A stretch of 64,000 nucleotides of DNA from Candidatus Heimdallarchaeota archaeon (GCA_019057815.1 JAHLWR010000005.1:124001-188000); one strand, 5' to 3'; shown: positions 53,659-62,438, numbered from the stretch's first letter. Made by a program: numbers and translations. Notes: generated by a model not told the origin, from the letters alone.

Positions 53659-56460
53659 TTGGTTAACAAAAGTAATTCTTTCAATAATAAAAAGGATAAA
53701 TGGAAAAAAAAGAAAAATTATCGTTTCTCTCTTCAAAAAACCATTATTGTATATTTCATAGTAACAATTATAGCAATCATCACATTTGTGCTTTTATTTC
53801 CTGAAATTCTCAGTTGGTTATCAGTCAATCAGTTTACATTTGTGCTGAGTAAAGTATCTCTTGCTTTTAGTGATTTTTTCTTAAATATCAAACCCTTTGT
53901 TGTAAATCAGTGGTTCATAGGTTTTAGTTTACTTATTTTTCTAATTTTATTAACTGTTAAGAAATTACCCTATTATAATATCACAGGGAAGAAATATTAC
54001 ACACTCAAGAAATTATTCTTGCCATATTATAGAAAAATCAGTGTAATTATTGTTAATTCATCATTAACGAGCAATAATAGGACCCCTATAAACAATTCTT
54101 ATATGAATAGAACAAATATCACCTTTGTAAACCACCTTCTTTTGCAATCAAAACAAATACAAATGGGTATATTTAGCCAAAGAAGAAGCGTAAACGTTTT
54201 TTTTGCTGTGGTTGAGCATGGTTGGAATGAAAAAAAAGTTTCAAAAAAAATTGAGAAACATATCACCTACCTAACACATTCTATTGAAATGTATTACAAT
54301 TGTAACATTGAAATACTTTCAGAAATACAGATGTCTAAGTTCGTTAAAATAACGGGTGACACAAAAACAAGAGCAAAAATAAAGATTTCAAATGCATCTA
54401 CAAGAGATCTTAATATAACAGATCATTTATACAACCTTTTACTAAAATTTGAAACCAATAATACGTGTATAATTATTCAAGCTCAAAAAGATCGAAAAAA
54501 TGAAAGTAAGATTTTAACATCAATAAGCATCTTTTCTGACAAAAAAGAGATAACCTCTATAATTTGCAACACGAGTGATTTTTCAATAAAAAAACCCAAC
54601 TTATTGTTCAAAAAGCTCAATTTCATAAAAACGCTCACTAAATCGCCAAAAAATAATAAAAAACTCAAAATTGAGAATGTAGCAAACCTAATCCACATCC
54701 CTATCAATTATCAAGGAAGCATAGATTCCATGAATCTTATTGGCTTTAATGTAAACAATACCAATCTCAAAACAGTTCCTAATTCAATTATTATAGGAAA
54801 AACAATTAACGGAAAATATTCAGGCAGAGATGTAACTGTTGATGTTAAAAACCTGCTATTGAATGTTGAAATATTTGGTATGATAGGAAAAGGAAAAAGT
54901 AAATTAGTTTCATCTGTTTTCAGACAACTTTTAGATAAAAAAATAAGTACAGTTTTTTTTGATATAAAGGGGGAACATTCACGCACTTTTACTGAAAATC
55001 CCAATGTCAATATATTAACAATTGGACAACCGAGACCATTATGCATAAACATATTTGAAACAACAGATGAGGATGATGTAAGAGATACACTTCTAATTAT
55101 AGAAGAGATGCTTAAGTCTTCCAATCAAGAATTTACTGCTGCTATGAAAAATTTATTTGAAACTGCTTTATTTTTGACTCATAAATCTCCTAGAAGGAAC
55201 CTCAAAACCTTCGTAAAGAATCTCTGTAATATTACAACACAATTTCAAATGAGCAAAAACACTACATATTTTCAACAAACGTTAGATGCTGTTCTTAACA
55301 GGTTAAACTTCATTTTTAACCCAATAAATTTTGAAATTATAGGTGTTTCAAAAACAACATTAGATTTTTCAGTTTTAGATGAAGGAAAAAGTATAATTTT
55401 GGATTTAAGCCAATTTCAAAGAAGAGCTGCTAGACCATCTGATATTTTTTTGATTTGTAATTTAATCCTGAAAATGCTCTATAAACACGCGTCTTCCAAG
55501 GGAATGACAGATTCTCTTAGATATATGGTGATAATGGAAGAAGCTATTAATATAATACCTAACTTTTATCATACTGAGAGCTCTGCATCATTAATTACTG
55601 CAGAAAACAATTTTTTGTTGGGAAGAAGTCTGGGGATAGGGCATATAACAATCTCTCAGATGTGGGATAGTGTAAGTAACATTGTACATGCAAATAGTTC
55701 AACAAAAATTGTCTTTCGTTCAAATGAGAAAACAGAAAGAATAGGCAGAGCATTAAACTTGAGTGAAGAAGAAATTGCTTTGGTTCAAAGACTCCTGACA
55801 CAACAGTGTTTTGTTCTTTCAGATCAACATGAGCAAGCTGTCTTAACCCATACTTATGACAATAGCGTGAAACCAAGTAGCTATTCAGAGTACATATCAA
55901 CTATTCTAAGAAAATACGGTAAAAGCGAATTCCCAACACTTTACAAGAACTTCATAGAGATGAGAACAGAACTTTACAAGCAAAACGAAAGAACAGATAA
56001 TAGAAGCACAAAAATAAAAGAATCGATAAAAAAAACCCTTAATGGGCAGCAAACATTAGAAAATTATTATTCGGGAAAAAACCCTCGACAGGATGAACAA
56101 AGTCAAGAATTTGCCACTTTTAACCTGCTAGCCCCAAATCAGATCTGTGAAAAAATGTGTTCTAAAAAGCATAACGAGAAGGAATGTTTAGAAATAAAAC
56201 TGAGAGCTAAACTAATCAAAAATATTTTGAAAAAGAATTTCCCAAGAAGTGAAATAGCTGCTCTACTACAAAATGAAAAGAACTTGGAAAAACAAATACA
56301 AGATACAGCTGAAAATAAGAATATAAAACAAGATGATATAACCATTTTTTGCACAATAAAGGAAATCATCACAGAATTTATAGCGTCAGGTAGAATTTCC
56401 GATTTAGAGGCAATTAATATCTTAGTAAAATTCATCCCTAAACATCATACCTTTATATAG
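53659..56460 (+). CDS. Membrane-anchored HerA/VirB4-like ATPase
   Basis: A 933-residue protein with two N-terminal membrane helices (28-54 and 84-100), a middle domain of about 300 residues, then a P-loop motor: GMIGKGKSK (about 408-416), a VFFDIKGEHSRTF strand, Walker B YMVIMEEAINI (near 624) and ISQMWDSV. This is the order of HerA/FtsK-superfamily DNA or protein pumps. The C-terminal 200 residues are helical and charged. Start TTG follows GTGAGGAGAG. No conjugation genes surround it, so substrate and role are unknown. Confidence 0.8.
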   Translation: MVNKSNSFNNKKDKWKKKKNYRFSLQKTIIVYFIVTIIAIITFVLLFPEILSWLSVNQFTFVLSKVSLAFSDFFLNIKPFVVNQWFIGFSLLIFLILLTVKKLPYYNITGKKYYTLKKLFLPYYRKISVIIVNSSLTSNNRTPINNSYMNRTNITFVNHLLLQSKQIQMGIFSQRRSVNVFFAVVEHGWNEKKVSKKIEKHITYLTHSIEMYYNCNIEILSEIQMSKFVKITGDTKTRAKIKISNASTRDLNITDHLYNLLLKFETNNTCIIIQAQKDRKNESKILTSISIFSDKKEITSIICNTSDFSIKKPNLLFKKLNFIKTLTKSPKNNKKLKIENVANLIHIPINYQGSIDSMNLIGFNVNNTNLKTVPNSIIIGKTINGKYSGRDVTVDVKNLLLNVEIFGMIGKGKSKLVSSVFRQLLDKKISTVFFDIKGEHSRTFTENPNVNILTIGQPRPLCINIFETTDEDDVRDTLLIIEEMLKSSNQEFTAAMKNLFETALFLTHKSPRRNLKTFVKNLCNITTQFQMSKNTTYFQQTLDAVLNRLNFIFNPINFEIIGVSKTTLDFSVLDEGKSIILDLSQFQRRAARPSDIFLICNLILKMLYKHASSKGMTDSLRYMVIMEEAINIIPNFYHTESSASLITAENNFLLGRSLGIGHITISQMWDSVSNIVHANSSTKIVFRSNEKTERIGRALNLSEEEIALVQRLLTQQCFVLSDQHEQAVLTHTYDNSVKPSSYSEYISTILRKYGKSEFPTLYKNFIEMRTELYKQNERTDNRSTKIKESIKKTLNGQQTLENYYSGKNPRQDEQSQEFATFNLLAPNQICEKMCSKKHNEKECLEIKLRAKLIKNILKKNFPRSEIAALLQNEKNLEKQIQDTAENKNIKQDDITIFCTIKEIITEFIASGRISDLEAINILVKFIPKHHTFI

Positions 56461-56560
56461 CAATGGAATAGGGTTTGGAGAAGAAATATTTTCATTTAAA
56501 TTATACTTTTTTTTAAATCACAGAGAAACTTGAATAAAAGTTAACTGAAATATAAAAAGA

Positions 56561-56620
56561 AGGCATGAAAGGTTTCCCCCTCATGCCTCAAGACATGGCT
56601 ACATCCACTTTACGTGGTAG
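56561..56620. other. Two adjacent hairpins of unknown role
   Basis: AGGCATGA (56561-56568) pairs perfectly with TCATGCCT (56581-56588); then CTA-CCAC (56599-56608, 3-base bulge) pairs with GTGG-TAG (56614-56620). The first could terminate the upstream ATPase transcript; the pair also resembles subterminal hairpins of IS200/IS605 ends. Confidence 0.4.
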
Positions 56621-56638
56621 TACACATATCTATACTTA

Positions 56639-56650
56639 GATATTTAAACG
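56639..56650 (+). promoter_or_regulatory. TATA-like box before microprotein cassette 1
   Basis: GATATTTAAACG at 56639-56650 lies about 55 bases before the TTG of the first leader ORF, whose ribosome site GGAAGGAGGA is at 56690-56699. Confidence 0.45.
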
Positions 56651-56701
56651 TTGCTCTTTTCTTATATGTAAATAGCACCCTATCTCAAAGGAAGGAGGAT
56701 T

Positions 56702-56818
56702 TTGTCGGAGTTATTTTTAAAGGAATTAGAAAAAGCTGTTTTTATTGGATGGTTTAATACAAATAGACTGAAGTCATTTTTTTTCTGTTGTTTTGTTATA
56801 GCTTTAGCTCATAATTAG
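56702..56818 (+). CDS. Hydrophobic leader peptide, cassette 1
   Basis: A 38-residue ORF with a TTG start three bases after an excellent ribosome site (GGAAGGAGGA). It ends SFFFCCFVIALAHN-stop, a hydrophobic Cys-containing stretch resembling a signal peptide or small membrane anchor. The last 12 codons lie in the 63-bp block identical to cassette 2. It stops with TAG, 23 bases before the microprotein ATG. Confidence 0.5.
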   Translation: MSELFLKELEKAVFIGWFNTNRLKSFFFCCFVIALAHN

Positions 56819-56840
56819 TTTAACACAATTAAAAGTGATG
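56778..56840 (+). repeat. 63-bp identical direct repeat, copy 1
   Basis: Identical base for base to 57011-57073; covers the end of the leader ORF and the ribosome site (AGTGAT) of the microprotein. Contains a TTATAGCT/AGCT-ATAA hairpin. Confidence 0.85.
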
Positions 56841-56841
56841 T

Positions 56842-56904
56842 ATGATGTTAGACCCTGGTGAACCCGGCGATGATTATATAATCCCTCCAGCTTGGACTCC
56901 TTAA
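56842..56904 (+). CDS. Pro-rich acidic microprotein, cassette 1
   Basis: Twenty residues: MMLDPGEPGDDYIIPPAWTP. A ribosome-site-like AGTGAT precedes the ATG by three bases, and the TAA merges with a terminator hairpin. Relative to cassette 2 the coding differences include two indels, each of three bases, while DP(x)EPGD, PP, W and the final P are kept: the signature of a translated, selected peptide. No known family. Confidence 0.55.
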   Translation: MMLDPGEPGDDYIIPPAWTP

Positions 56905-56930
56905 AAAGGGATTATTCTCTTTTCTTTTTT
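56904..56930 (+). terminator. Hairpin and T-tract after microprotein 1
   Basis: AAAAGGGA (56904-56911) pairs with TCTCTTTT (56916-56923, one G-T), four-base loop, followed by CTTTTTT. Confidence 0.65.
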
Positions 56931-56946
56931 AAATTATTGACTAATA

Positions 56947-57051
56947 ATGGGTCTGAAATGTAATAAATTTAGAAAATATATGACGAAAAATATAATTTTC
57001 TGTATGTCACTTTTTTTCTGTTGTTTTGTTATAGCTTTAGCTCATAATTAG
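56947..57051 (+). CDS. Hydrophobic leader peptide, cassette 2
   Basis: A 34-residue ORF from ATG 56947 (or ATG 56980): basic N-terminus (LKCNKFRKYMTKN), then IIFCMSLFFCCFVIALAHN-stop, a convincing signal-peptide shape. The stop is TAG; the microprotein ORF follows in the same frame without another stop, so readthrough would give a pre-propeptide. In cassette 1 the frames do not match. Confidence 0.5.
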   Translation: MGLKCNKFRKYMTKNIIFCMSLFFCCFVIALAHN

Positions 57052-57073
57052 TTTAACACAATTAAAAGTGATG
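57011..57073 (+). repeat. 63-bp identical direct repeat, copy 2
   Basis: Identical to 56778-56840; start-to-start distance 233 bases. Confidence 0.85.
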
Positions 57074-57075
57074 AT

Positions 57076-57132
57076 ATGTTTGACCCAGAACCCGGCGATA
57101 ATGAAACGATGCCTCCTGAATGGCATCCTTAA
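57076..57132 (+). CDS. Pro-rich acidic microprotein, cassette 2
   Basis: Eighteen residues: MFDPEPGDNETMPPEWHP. Ribosome-site-like AGTGAT lies just upstream and a strong terminator overlaps the stop codon. Paralogue of 56842-56904. Highly acidic, four Pro, one Trp; may be a secreted or processed signal, or a regulatory peptide. Confidence 0.55.
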   Translation: MFDPEPGDNETMPPEWHP

Positions 57133-57160
57133 GAAGAAACCAATTCTTCTTTTTTTTTTA
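57131..57160 (+). terminator. Hairpin and T-tract after microprotein 2
   Basis: AAGAAGAA (57131-57138) pairs perfectly with TTCTTCTT (57144-57151), five-base loop, followed by T8. Confidence 0.75.
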
Positions 57161-57395
57161 TTACTAGCGCAATAATTTAATCCGAAACGAAGATATTTTT
57201 ATAGTGTTTTATATATTTATTATTGGGTGTTCATTAAAATAATGCTAGACATAAGAAATCTCTTATTTATTAGGTATTTATGCGAAATTATTCCACCAAT
57301 GCTTTTTCTTAGACTGACATTCAATCAAAATACGTAGAGAGGAGAGGAAAAGAATTTTTGATGTAAAAGAATTTCATAGAGCAAAACAACACTTA

Positions 57396-59045
57396 TTGGA
57401 TAATAAGGATAAAATAACATCGCTTTCTAAATTAAGGGAATATATTGAAAAATTAGAATTCGTCTGTGCCAACGAAAGATCGTCTCAACTTGCTCAATTA
57501 TTGGAAGAAATAATAGAAAAAATAAAGCCTTTCAACGATAATTATTCTCTCTTCACAGTATGTTGGGAATTTTTCATCCAGACTTACTATTATGTACAAA
57601 AAAAAGAGCAAACAGAGTACTTAATTGAAAATATGAGAACAATAGCTTGGCAAGATGAGAATAACCTACAAAAAGCACTAGTATATACAGCTATAGCCCT
57701 TTTCAGTCAATTTAAAGGGGTTTATGAAGATGCTATTAAATATACATTGTTAGCTAAGCAATTAGTTGAACCATTCAAAAATAAATACAAAAACACCTAT
57801 TACAAAATTTTGTATACATATACACATTTTTTCATCTGGTTCAAGGAAAGAGACATACCATCAGCTGTAGAAAATATGGAAGAATGTTTTTTGTATTATC
57901 ATCAAAGTTACAACTCTCTAGGTATGATAAAGTCTATCTCCCTACTCTTGCGATTTTATATTTTGTTAAATCAAGGAACTAAAATCAAAAAGCTACTAAA
58001 ATGGATATTTGTAGAGGAACGAATCCAAGATAATCTAATTGACACACATTTTATTTGGTTATACAGAACTGTTGGGATAATTTTTACAATACAAAACAAA
58101 CTTTATGATGCTCTAGGCCATTTGACAGAAGCGTATAAACGAATTAAGAGAGAAAGTTTACAACATGAGGTAATGTATGAATATGTTGAAATTTTAAGGT
58201 TTTTAAGTCGCTGCTATGCTTATCAAGGTGATTTTCAACTAGCACATAATTTGCTCGTTGAATTGGCTGGTTTCATGGAAACCGATTTTGTGAAAAAAAA
58301 TTATTTTAAATCAGGTATAAAACTTGCTTATTTCAGCACTTGTTACACACTTTTATTCATTTTTGTACAACTGGATTTAGATATTTCAAACGTACAAGAT
58401 GAAAAATTAAGGCAAATTTATAAATATACTAAATCGTTTATTTCTGAATCACGTTTATCAAAGGATTTACTTTTAGATTCATATTCAGATGAAGAAGGCA
58501 CGAAATCGCTGTTAAATGATGAAACAGACAAATCTAGAGAAGAGGTTTACATAACTCTACATCAACTTCTCATTACACACAAACCATATATAGCAACTAA
58601 AAAGACTGCAGATGCAATAAATAAAATCAAAAATTATACTTTTGATCCATTATACGCAGATATTTTACTGGGAAAGATACATTTAGCAATGGGAAACTTT
58701 GCAGAATTCAAAAAAACAGCAGAAAATGTTAGAAAAAAAACAACAGATGAAAAAGCACCAATTCTGCAAATTTGGAGTGACTTTTTTACTTTGTTGTCCA
58801 AATATTTAGAGGAGCCTAGCAATCTCACAATTCTTAAAGAGTTTAAGAATTTAGAAATAAAGTGTTCACAAAAAAATTTCAGGAAAATGGCAGAGGAGAT
58901 AAAACTATATCAGAAATTAATCTCATCCACTCGAACAATTAAAAAATTTGAAGATAGATTTCAACAAACTGCTTTTATGGATGTATTCAATGAACAATCA
59001 AAGAAAATGGTTATAGAATATTTGGATGAGCAAAAAACGAGTTAG
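57396..59045 (+). CDS. TPR-like helical repeat protein
   Basis: A 549-residue all-helical protein with repeated helix pairs of TPR spacing (for example NLQKALVYTAIALFSQFKG and LYDALGHLTEAYKRI). No catalytic domain seen; a scaffold is likely. TTG 57396 is the nearest conventional start, but the frame is open and coding-like upstream (DVKEFHRAKQHL), and a strong ribosome site GGAGAGGA (57341-57348) stands before an ATT at 57354, so translation may begin at that rare codon. It could be functionally linked to the microprotein cassettes just upstream. Confidence 0.7.
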   Translation: MDNKDKITSLSKLREYIEKLEFVCANERSSQLAQLLEEIIEKIKPFNDNYSLFTVCWEFFIQTYYYVQKKEQTEYLIENMRTIAWQDENNLQKALVYTAIALFSQFKGVYEDAIKYTLLAKQLVEPFKNKYKNTYYKILYTYTHFFIWFKERDIPSAVENMEECFLYYHQSYNSLGMIKSISLLLRFYILLNQGTKIKKLLKWIFVEERIQDNLIDTHFIWLYRTVGIIFTIQNKLYDALGHLTEAYKRIKRESLQHEVMYEYVEILRFLSRCYAYQGDFQLAHNLLVELAGFMETDFVKKNYFKSGIKLAYFSTCYTLLFIFVQLDLDISNVQDEKLRQIYKYTKSFISESRLSKDLLLDSYSDEEGTKSLLNDETDKSREEVYITLHQLLITHKPYIATKKTADAINKIKNYTFDPLYADILLGKIHLAMGNFAEFKKTAENVRKKTTDEKAPILQIWSDFFTLLSKYLEEPSNLTILKEFKNLEIKCSQKNFRKMAEEIKLYQKLISSTRTIKKFEDRFQQTAFMDVFNEQSKKMVIEYLDEQKTS

Positions 59046-59375
59046 TATTCAATTTTAAAAGGTAACTCCTTGTAGTTATTAGAAGAAATAAAAGAAGAAC
59101 AGACTTCCTACTCAAGGATACCATTCAGGAGAAGAAAGTTATTATCTTCAGACTCTGGGTCAAACATATCATCACTTTTAATTGTATTAATCTAAGTATG
59201 AGTAAAAGATTAAAGAACAAAACGAAGAAGGTGATAGAATAAAGTGAAATAAGAAGCACCTAAATTACTCTTAATTGAAGTTTACAAAAAACATTTGATC
59301 TTTAAAAGATTAACCAAAGTTAAATCAAATATCATAACATTTTTCTATAAAGACTCTGAGTTTGGTTTGATAATT
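59046..59375. other. Gene-free stretch before Sm-protein gene
   Basis: AT-rich, purine-rich. It contains no ORF I would support; the Sm-protein frame extends upstream to a TTG at 59295 but its N-terminal part looks non-coding. Confidence 0.4.
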
Positions 59376-59801
59376 ATGCCATCGAATCCGAATCGTGAAT
59401 TTCTATTAGAGTTGAGCACCTTAGTAAATAAGCGTGTCAAAATACTGTTAAGCAGTGACAAAATATACACTGGTGTTTTGAGAGGTATTCAAGATACTTC
59501 ATTTAACGTAGCTTTATCTGAAGCAGAGAGCGCAGGAATAAACTATTTTAGAGTTTTTATAACTGGTTCCAACATTGTTGAAATTACCCTTGCAGAAGAG
59601 CCATTTAACTTATCAGGACTAGCAAGCGAACTAGCATCTATGTTCCAACCCCAAAATATCAAAATCTTGGAAGAAGCTGGGATTATACAAGTTTTTGACA
59701 GATTTACTGTCAGTGAAGAAGGAGTAAAAGGGACTGGACCTATAGCTGAGAGAATACAGAAAATTTTCGACAAATACAAAGCTCAAGCAGAATCGGAGTA
59801 A
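59376..59801 (+). CDS. Archaeal Sm-like protein, SmAP3 type
   Basis: A 141-residue protein. The N-terminal Sm fold (FLLELSTLVNKRVKILLSSD, KIYTGVLRGIQDTSFNVALSE read in two parts, then FITGSNIVEITL) is followed by a C-terminal alpha/beta domain ending GTGPIAERIQKIF, the layout of SmAP3. Sm proteins form RNA-binding rings. ATG 59376 fits the family start better than TTG 59295. Confidence 0.8.
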   Translation: MPSNPNREFLLELSTLVNKRVKILLSSDKIYTGVLRGIQDTSFNVALSEAESAGINYFRVFITGSNIVEITLAEEPFNLSGLASELASMFQPQNIKILEEAGIIQVFDRFTVSEEGVKGTGPIAERIQKIFDKYKAQAESE

Positions 59802-59829
59802 GGTCCGTGAACCTGCGCTCCCTTTTTAT
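59795..59829 (+). terminator. Hairpin between Sm and tgtA genes
   Basis: GGAG (59795-59798) with CTCC (59818-59821) encloses AGGT (59801-59804)/ACCT (59811-59814), followed by CTTTTT. Partial termination before tgtA is plausible. Confidence 0.4.
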
Positions 59830-59838
59830 TGTTTTTAG

Positions 59839-61437
59839 GTGTTACTGTTGGAAGAAATAATTAATTCGGATTTACACAGTCGAATAGGTTCTTTTTCACT
59901 TCCCCACGGGAAAGTAACAACACCTACATTACTACCTGTTATTGATCCTAAAGAAAACATTATTACTGCAGAAGAAATGCTCAGCAAATTCGGATTCAAT
60001 TTTGTAATTACAAGTGCTTATCTTTACTACAAAAGGTATGGAATGCCAAGCAAAACGAAAACAATACACGAAACTTTGATGTTTCAAGGGAATATAATGA
60101 TGGACAGTGGAGCATACCAAATTTTGGCATATGGAGATGTTGACATAGATCCATTACAATCTTTAGACATTCAATCGAATCTAAGTCCTGATGTAGGAGT
60201 GATTTTGGATGTCCCAATCCCGCCAACAGACACTTATGAAAGTGCCCAACTTAAAATCTATGAAACAATCAAAAGAATAAAATTGTCTGTTGAAAAAATT
60301 AAAAATCATCCTGAAATCATTTGGACAGCGCCAATTCAAGGAGGAAAGAACACTTCTTTAATAAGAGAGTTTATACAAAAACTCAATAAAAAAGACCTCC
60401 TAAAACACTTCAATTTTTACGCACTTGGTAGCGTTGCTCCAATTATGTCCCAGTATGACTATCAATCACTCTTTTCTATGATATATGAAGCAAGGAAATT
60501 ATTAACCCACAGTATACCTCTACATCTCTTTGGAGCCGGTCATCCAATGATTTTCCCTTTTATTGTTGCTTTAGGTTGCGACACATTCGATAGCGCGGCT
60601 TATATCTTGTTCGCTAAAGAGAATCGTTATATGGGAGCTACAAGAACATACCAATTAGCCAATCTAACTGAATTCCCTTGCAGTTGTGAAATATGTTCTA
60701 AATGGTCACCAAAAGAATTGATTCAAACCGAAAACAGAATCAGGATTCGTAATTTAGCTCTTCATAATTTATATGTATCAGTTGCGGAAATCAAACAAAT
60801 TCGTGTTGCAATAAGAGAAGGAAGATTATGGGAATTATTAGAGCAGAAAGCGCTTTCACATCCACTACTATATCGTGCTTATAAGCACATTTTAAAGATT
60901 GTAGATAGCAAATACTGGGAATTTGGAACACCTATAACAAAATCAGTAGGTTTGAAGATATTCAATGCGGACTCTTTTCATAGACCAGAATTTACAAGGA
61001 TAAGAGGTAGAATTCTGAGAAACTACCAAGCACAGCAAAAAAAATTGCTTATTTTAATTTCATCAGGTAAAACAAACCCAATTGAAATGCTCATTCATCG
61101 AAGAGATGTTTATGAACAAATAGAAAAAGCTATCAATCATTATGATATAGCTATGTTTCTCCCATTTATTGGTCTTATTCCCGTAGAATTAGTTGAAACT
61201 TACCCCTTTTCACAATCAGTCTTTTCTTCGCTTTTGTCAGAAGAGATAATTGAAAAAGCCATTTCAGAAGCATTGAAATTCTTGAAAGCAAAGAAATATG
61301 AAGAATTTATAGTTTTCAACATTGATAAAGAAGAAGTTCCTGATAACATATTAACTAGGATAGAAATAGCAATTAAAAATGGTGTACAAAAAGTCAAGAA
61401 GTTAGAGAGAATTGAAGATTTAAAGACAATAGAGTAG
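59839..61437 (+). CDS. tgtA: Archaeosine tRNA-guanine transglycosylase
   Basis: A 532-residue enzyme that exchanges guanine-15 of tRNA for preQ0 on the way to archaeosine. The (beta/alpha)8 catalytic domain shows MMDSGAYQ (near 88-95) and ILDVPIPP with its Asp (near 124), and a zinc site CxCxxC (281-286) with His in LALHNL (near 310). The C-terminal part (C1/C2 domains) is present, but I do not see a final PUA domain; the protein is about 50 residues shorter than the Pyrococcus enzyme. GTG start. Confidence 0.93.
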   Translation: MLLLEEIINSDLHSRIGSFSLPHGKVTTPTLLPVIDPKENIITAEEMLSKFGFNFVITSAYLYYKRYGMPSKTKTIHETLMFQGNIMMDSGAYQILAYGDVDIDPLQSLDIQSNLSPDVGVILDVPIPPTDTYESAQLKIYETIKRIKLSVEKIKNHPEIIWTAPIQGGKNTSLIREFIQKLNKKDLLKHFNFYALGSVAPIMSQYDYQSLFSMIYEARKLLTHSIPLHLFGAGHPMIFPFIVALGCDTFDSAAYILFAKENRYMGATRTYQLANLTEFPCSCEICSKWSPKELIQTENRIRIRNLALHNLYVSVAEIKQIRVAIREGRLWELLEQKALSHPLLYRAYKHILKIVDSKYWEFGTPITKSVGLKIFNADSFHRPEFTRIRGRILRNYQAQQKKLLILISSGKTNPIEMLIHRRDVYEQIEKAINHYDIAMFLPFIGLIPVELVETYPFSQSVFSSLLSEEIIEKAISEALKFLKAKKYEEFIVFNIDKEEVPDNILTRIEIAIKNGVQKVKKLERIEDLKTIE

Positions 61438-61520
61438 TTGATGGAAATCAGGGACGACGCAATTTTTTATTAGTGATTTTTTATACTCTATTTAGATTAG
61501 TATATTAGGTGAAGAACGAA

Positions 61521-62438
61521 ATGAATGAATCCAATTCTTTGTTAATTCTAGGAAAACCTATTAGTTTCTTTACAGGAGAAATCATATCAATTGGAATATA
61601 TCAATGGGGAATTGTTGGAAAAATAAGGGTAGATGAGAAAGAGTACAAATATAAGTTGAAGGATCCTGAATTGAAGAAGCAAATGGAAATAGGTATGGAC
61701 TTAATAGTCAGAAATGGTTTTTGTATTAAAGGAGAACAAGAAGAGGCTGTAGTAACAGAGGGAAAGTTTGGAGAAGTAGAGTTTGATATAAACCTTAATC
61801 GCTATTATTCTCAAAAAGAACTTGTGGAAGGAGGAAGGATAATAACAGGGATGTTGAGAGAAATACAAAGTGATGTAAATGAAATAACAATAACCATCGA
61901 TTCAATAGGTGAGTTAAGTGAATCTATTGATATATTTGGTCCAAATGATGCATTAAATCCACAAGAATTGCACCCAGGAAGCATAATTAGAGTAAAAAAT
62001 GTGAATAGTGTTAATAAAATACAATCAATCGATTCCATAGAGGTTCTACATAAAGAGCACTTTTGGTATAAATTTTTAATGATTCGTGATGGAAATCTAA
62101 AAGAGATTTCAACTTTCTTATATTTGTTTCAAAAAAAATCAAACCTTATAAATCAACATTATGAAACATTCAAGCAATTGTTGTTCAATTTTGGAAGTGA
62201 GATTTTAAAATCATCATTGGTCTTCCTCAAAGAGGTTTTACATGAAAAAGTATTTGCCAACAAAAATTACCCTGCTCAAGTTTTAATTTCCAGTGAGCAA
62301 ATAGATCAATATTTCGAAGGTTTGTTTCTTTTCATTAAGAAAAAGCTTGAGAAGAGTGAAATGTTCAATGAACTGGATGATTTTATTATATTCTTAAAGT
62401 ATGTTTATCCTCCAATTAAAATGAAATCGTATATTTAA
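61521..62438 (+). CDS. Unknown two-domain protein
   Basis: A 305-residue protein. Residues 1-180 appear beta-rich (possible OB-type strands: GEIISIGIYQWGIVGKIRV, VEFDINLNRYY, IITGMLREIQ), the rest helical and hydrophobic but soluble. ATG 61521 stands eight bases after GGTGA, so I prefer it to GTG 61509. Located between tgtA and S10; the beta part could bind RNA, a guess. Confidence 0.6.
   Translation: MNESNSLLILGKPISFFTGEIISIGIYQWGIVGKIRVDEKEYKYKLKDPELKKQMEIGMDLIVRNGFCIKGEQEEAVVTEGKFGEVEFDINLNRYYSQKELVEGGRIITGMLREIQSDVNEITITIDSIGELSESIDIFGPNDALNPQELHPGSIIRVKNVNSVNKIQSIDSIEVLHKEHFWYKFLMIRDGNLKEISTFLYLFQKKSNLINQHYETFKQLLFNFGSEILKSSLVFLKEVLHEKVFANKNYPAQVLISSEQIDQYFEGLFLFIKKKLEKSEMFNELDDFIIFLKYVYPPIKMKSYI

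Larger units (their letters stand above)
56461..57395. other. Gap holding twin microprotein cassettes
   Basis: Contains two hairpins (56561-56620), a TATA-like box, two tandem leader/microprotein units and their terminators, listed separately. The remainder (56461-56560, 57161-57395) is AT-rich and featureless. Confidence 0.6.

Noticed and set aside
54711-55124. 137-codon leftward ORF
   Set aside because: Antisense to the conserved P-loop region of the HerA-like ATPase.
56586-56635. Short ORF across the hairpin pair
   Set aside because: It is explained by the structured DNA, and has no ribosome site or paralogue.
57049-57051. TAG as pyrrolysine codon
   Set aside because: Possible only in cassette 2; cassette 1 keeps the TAG but changes frame after it, so recoding is not the simplest model.
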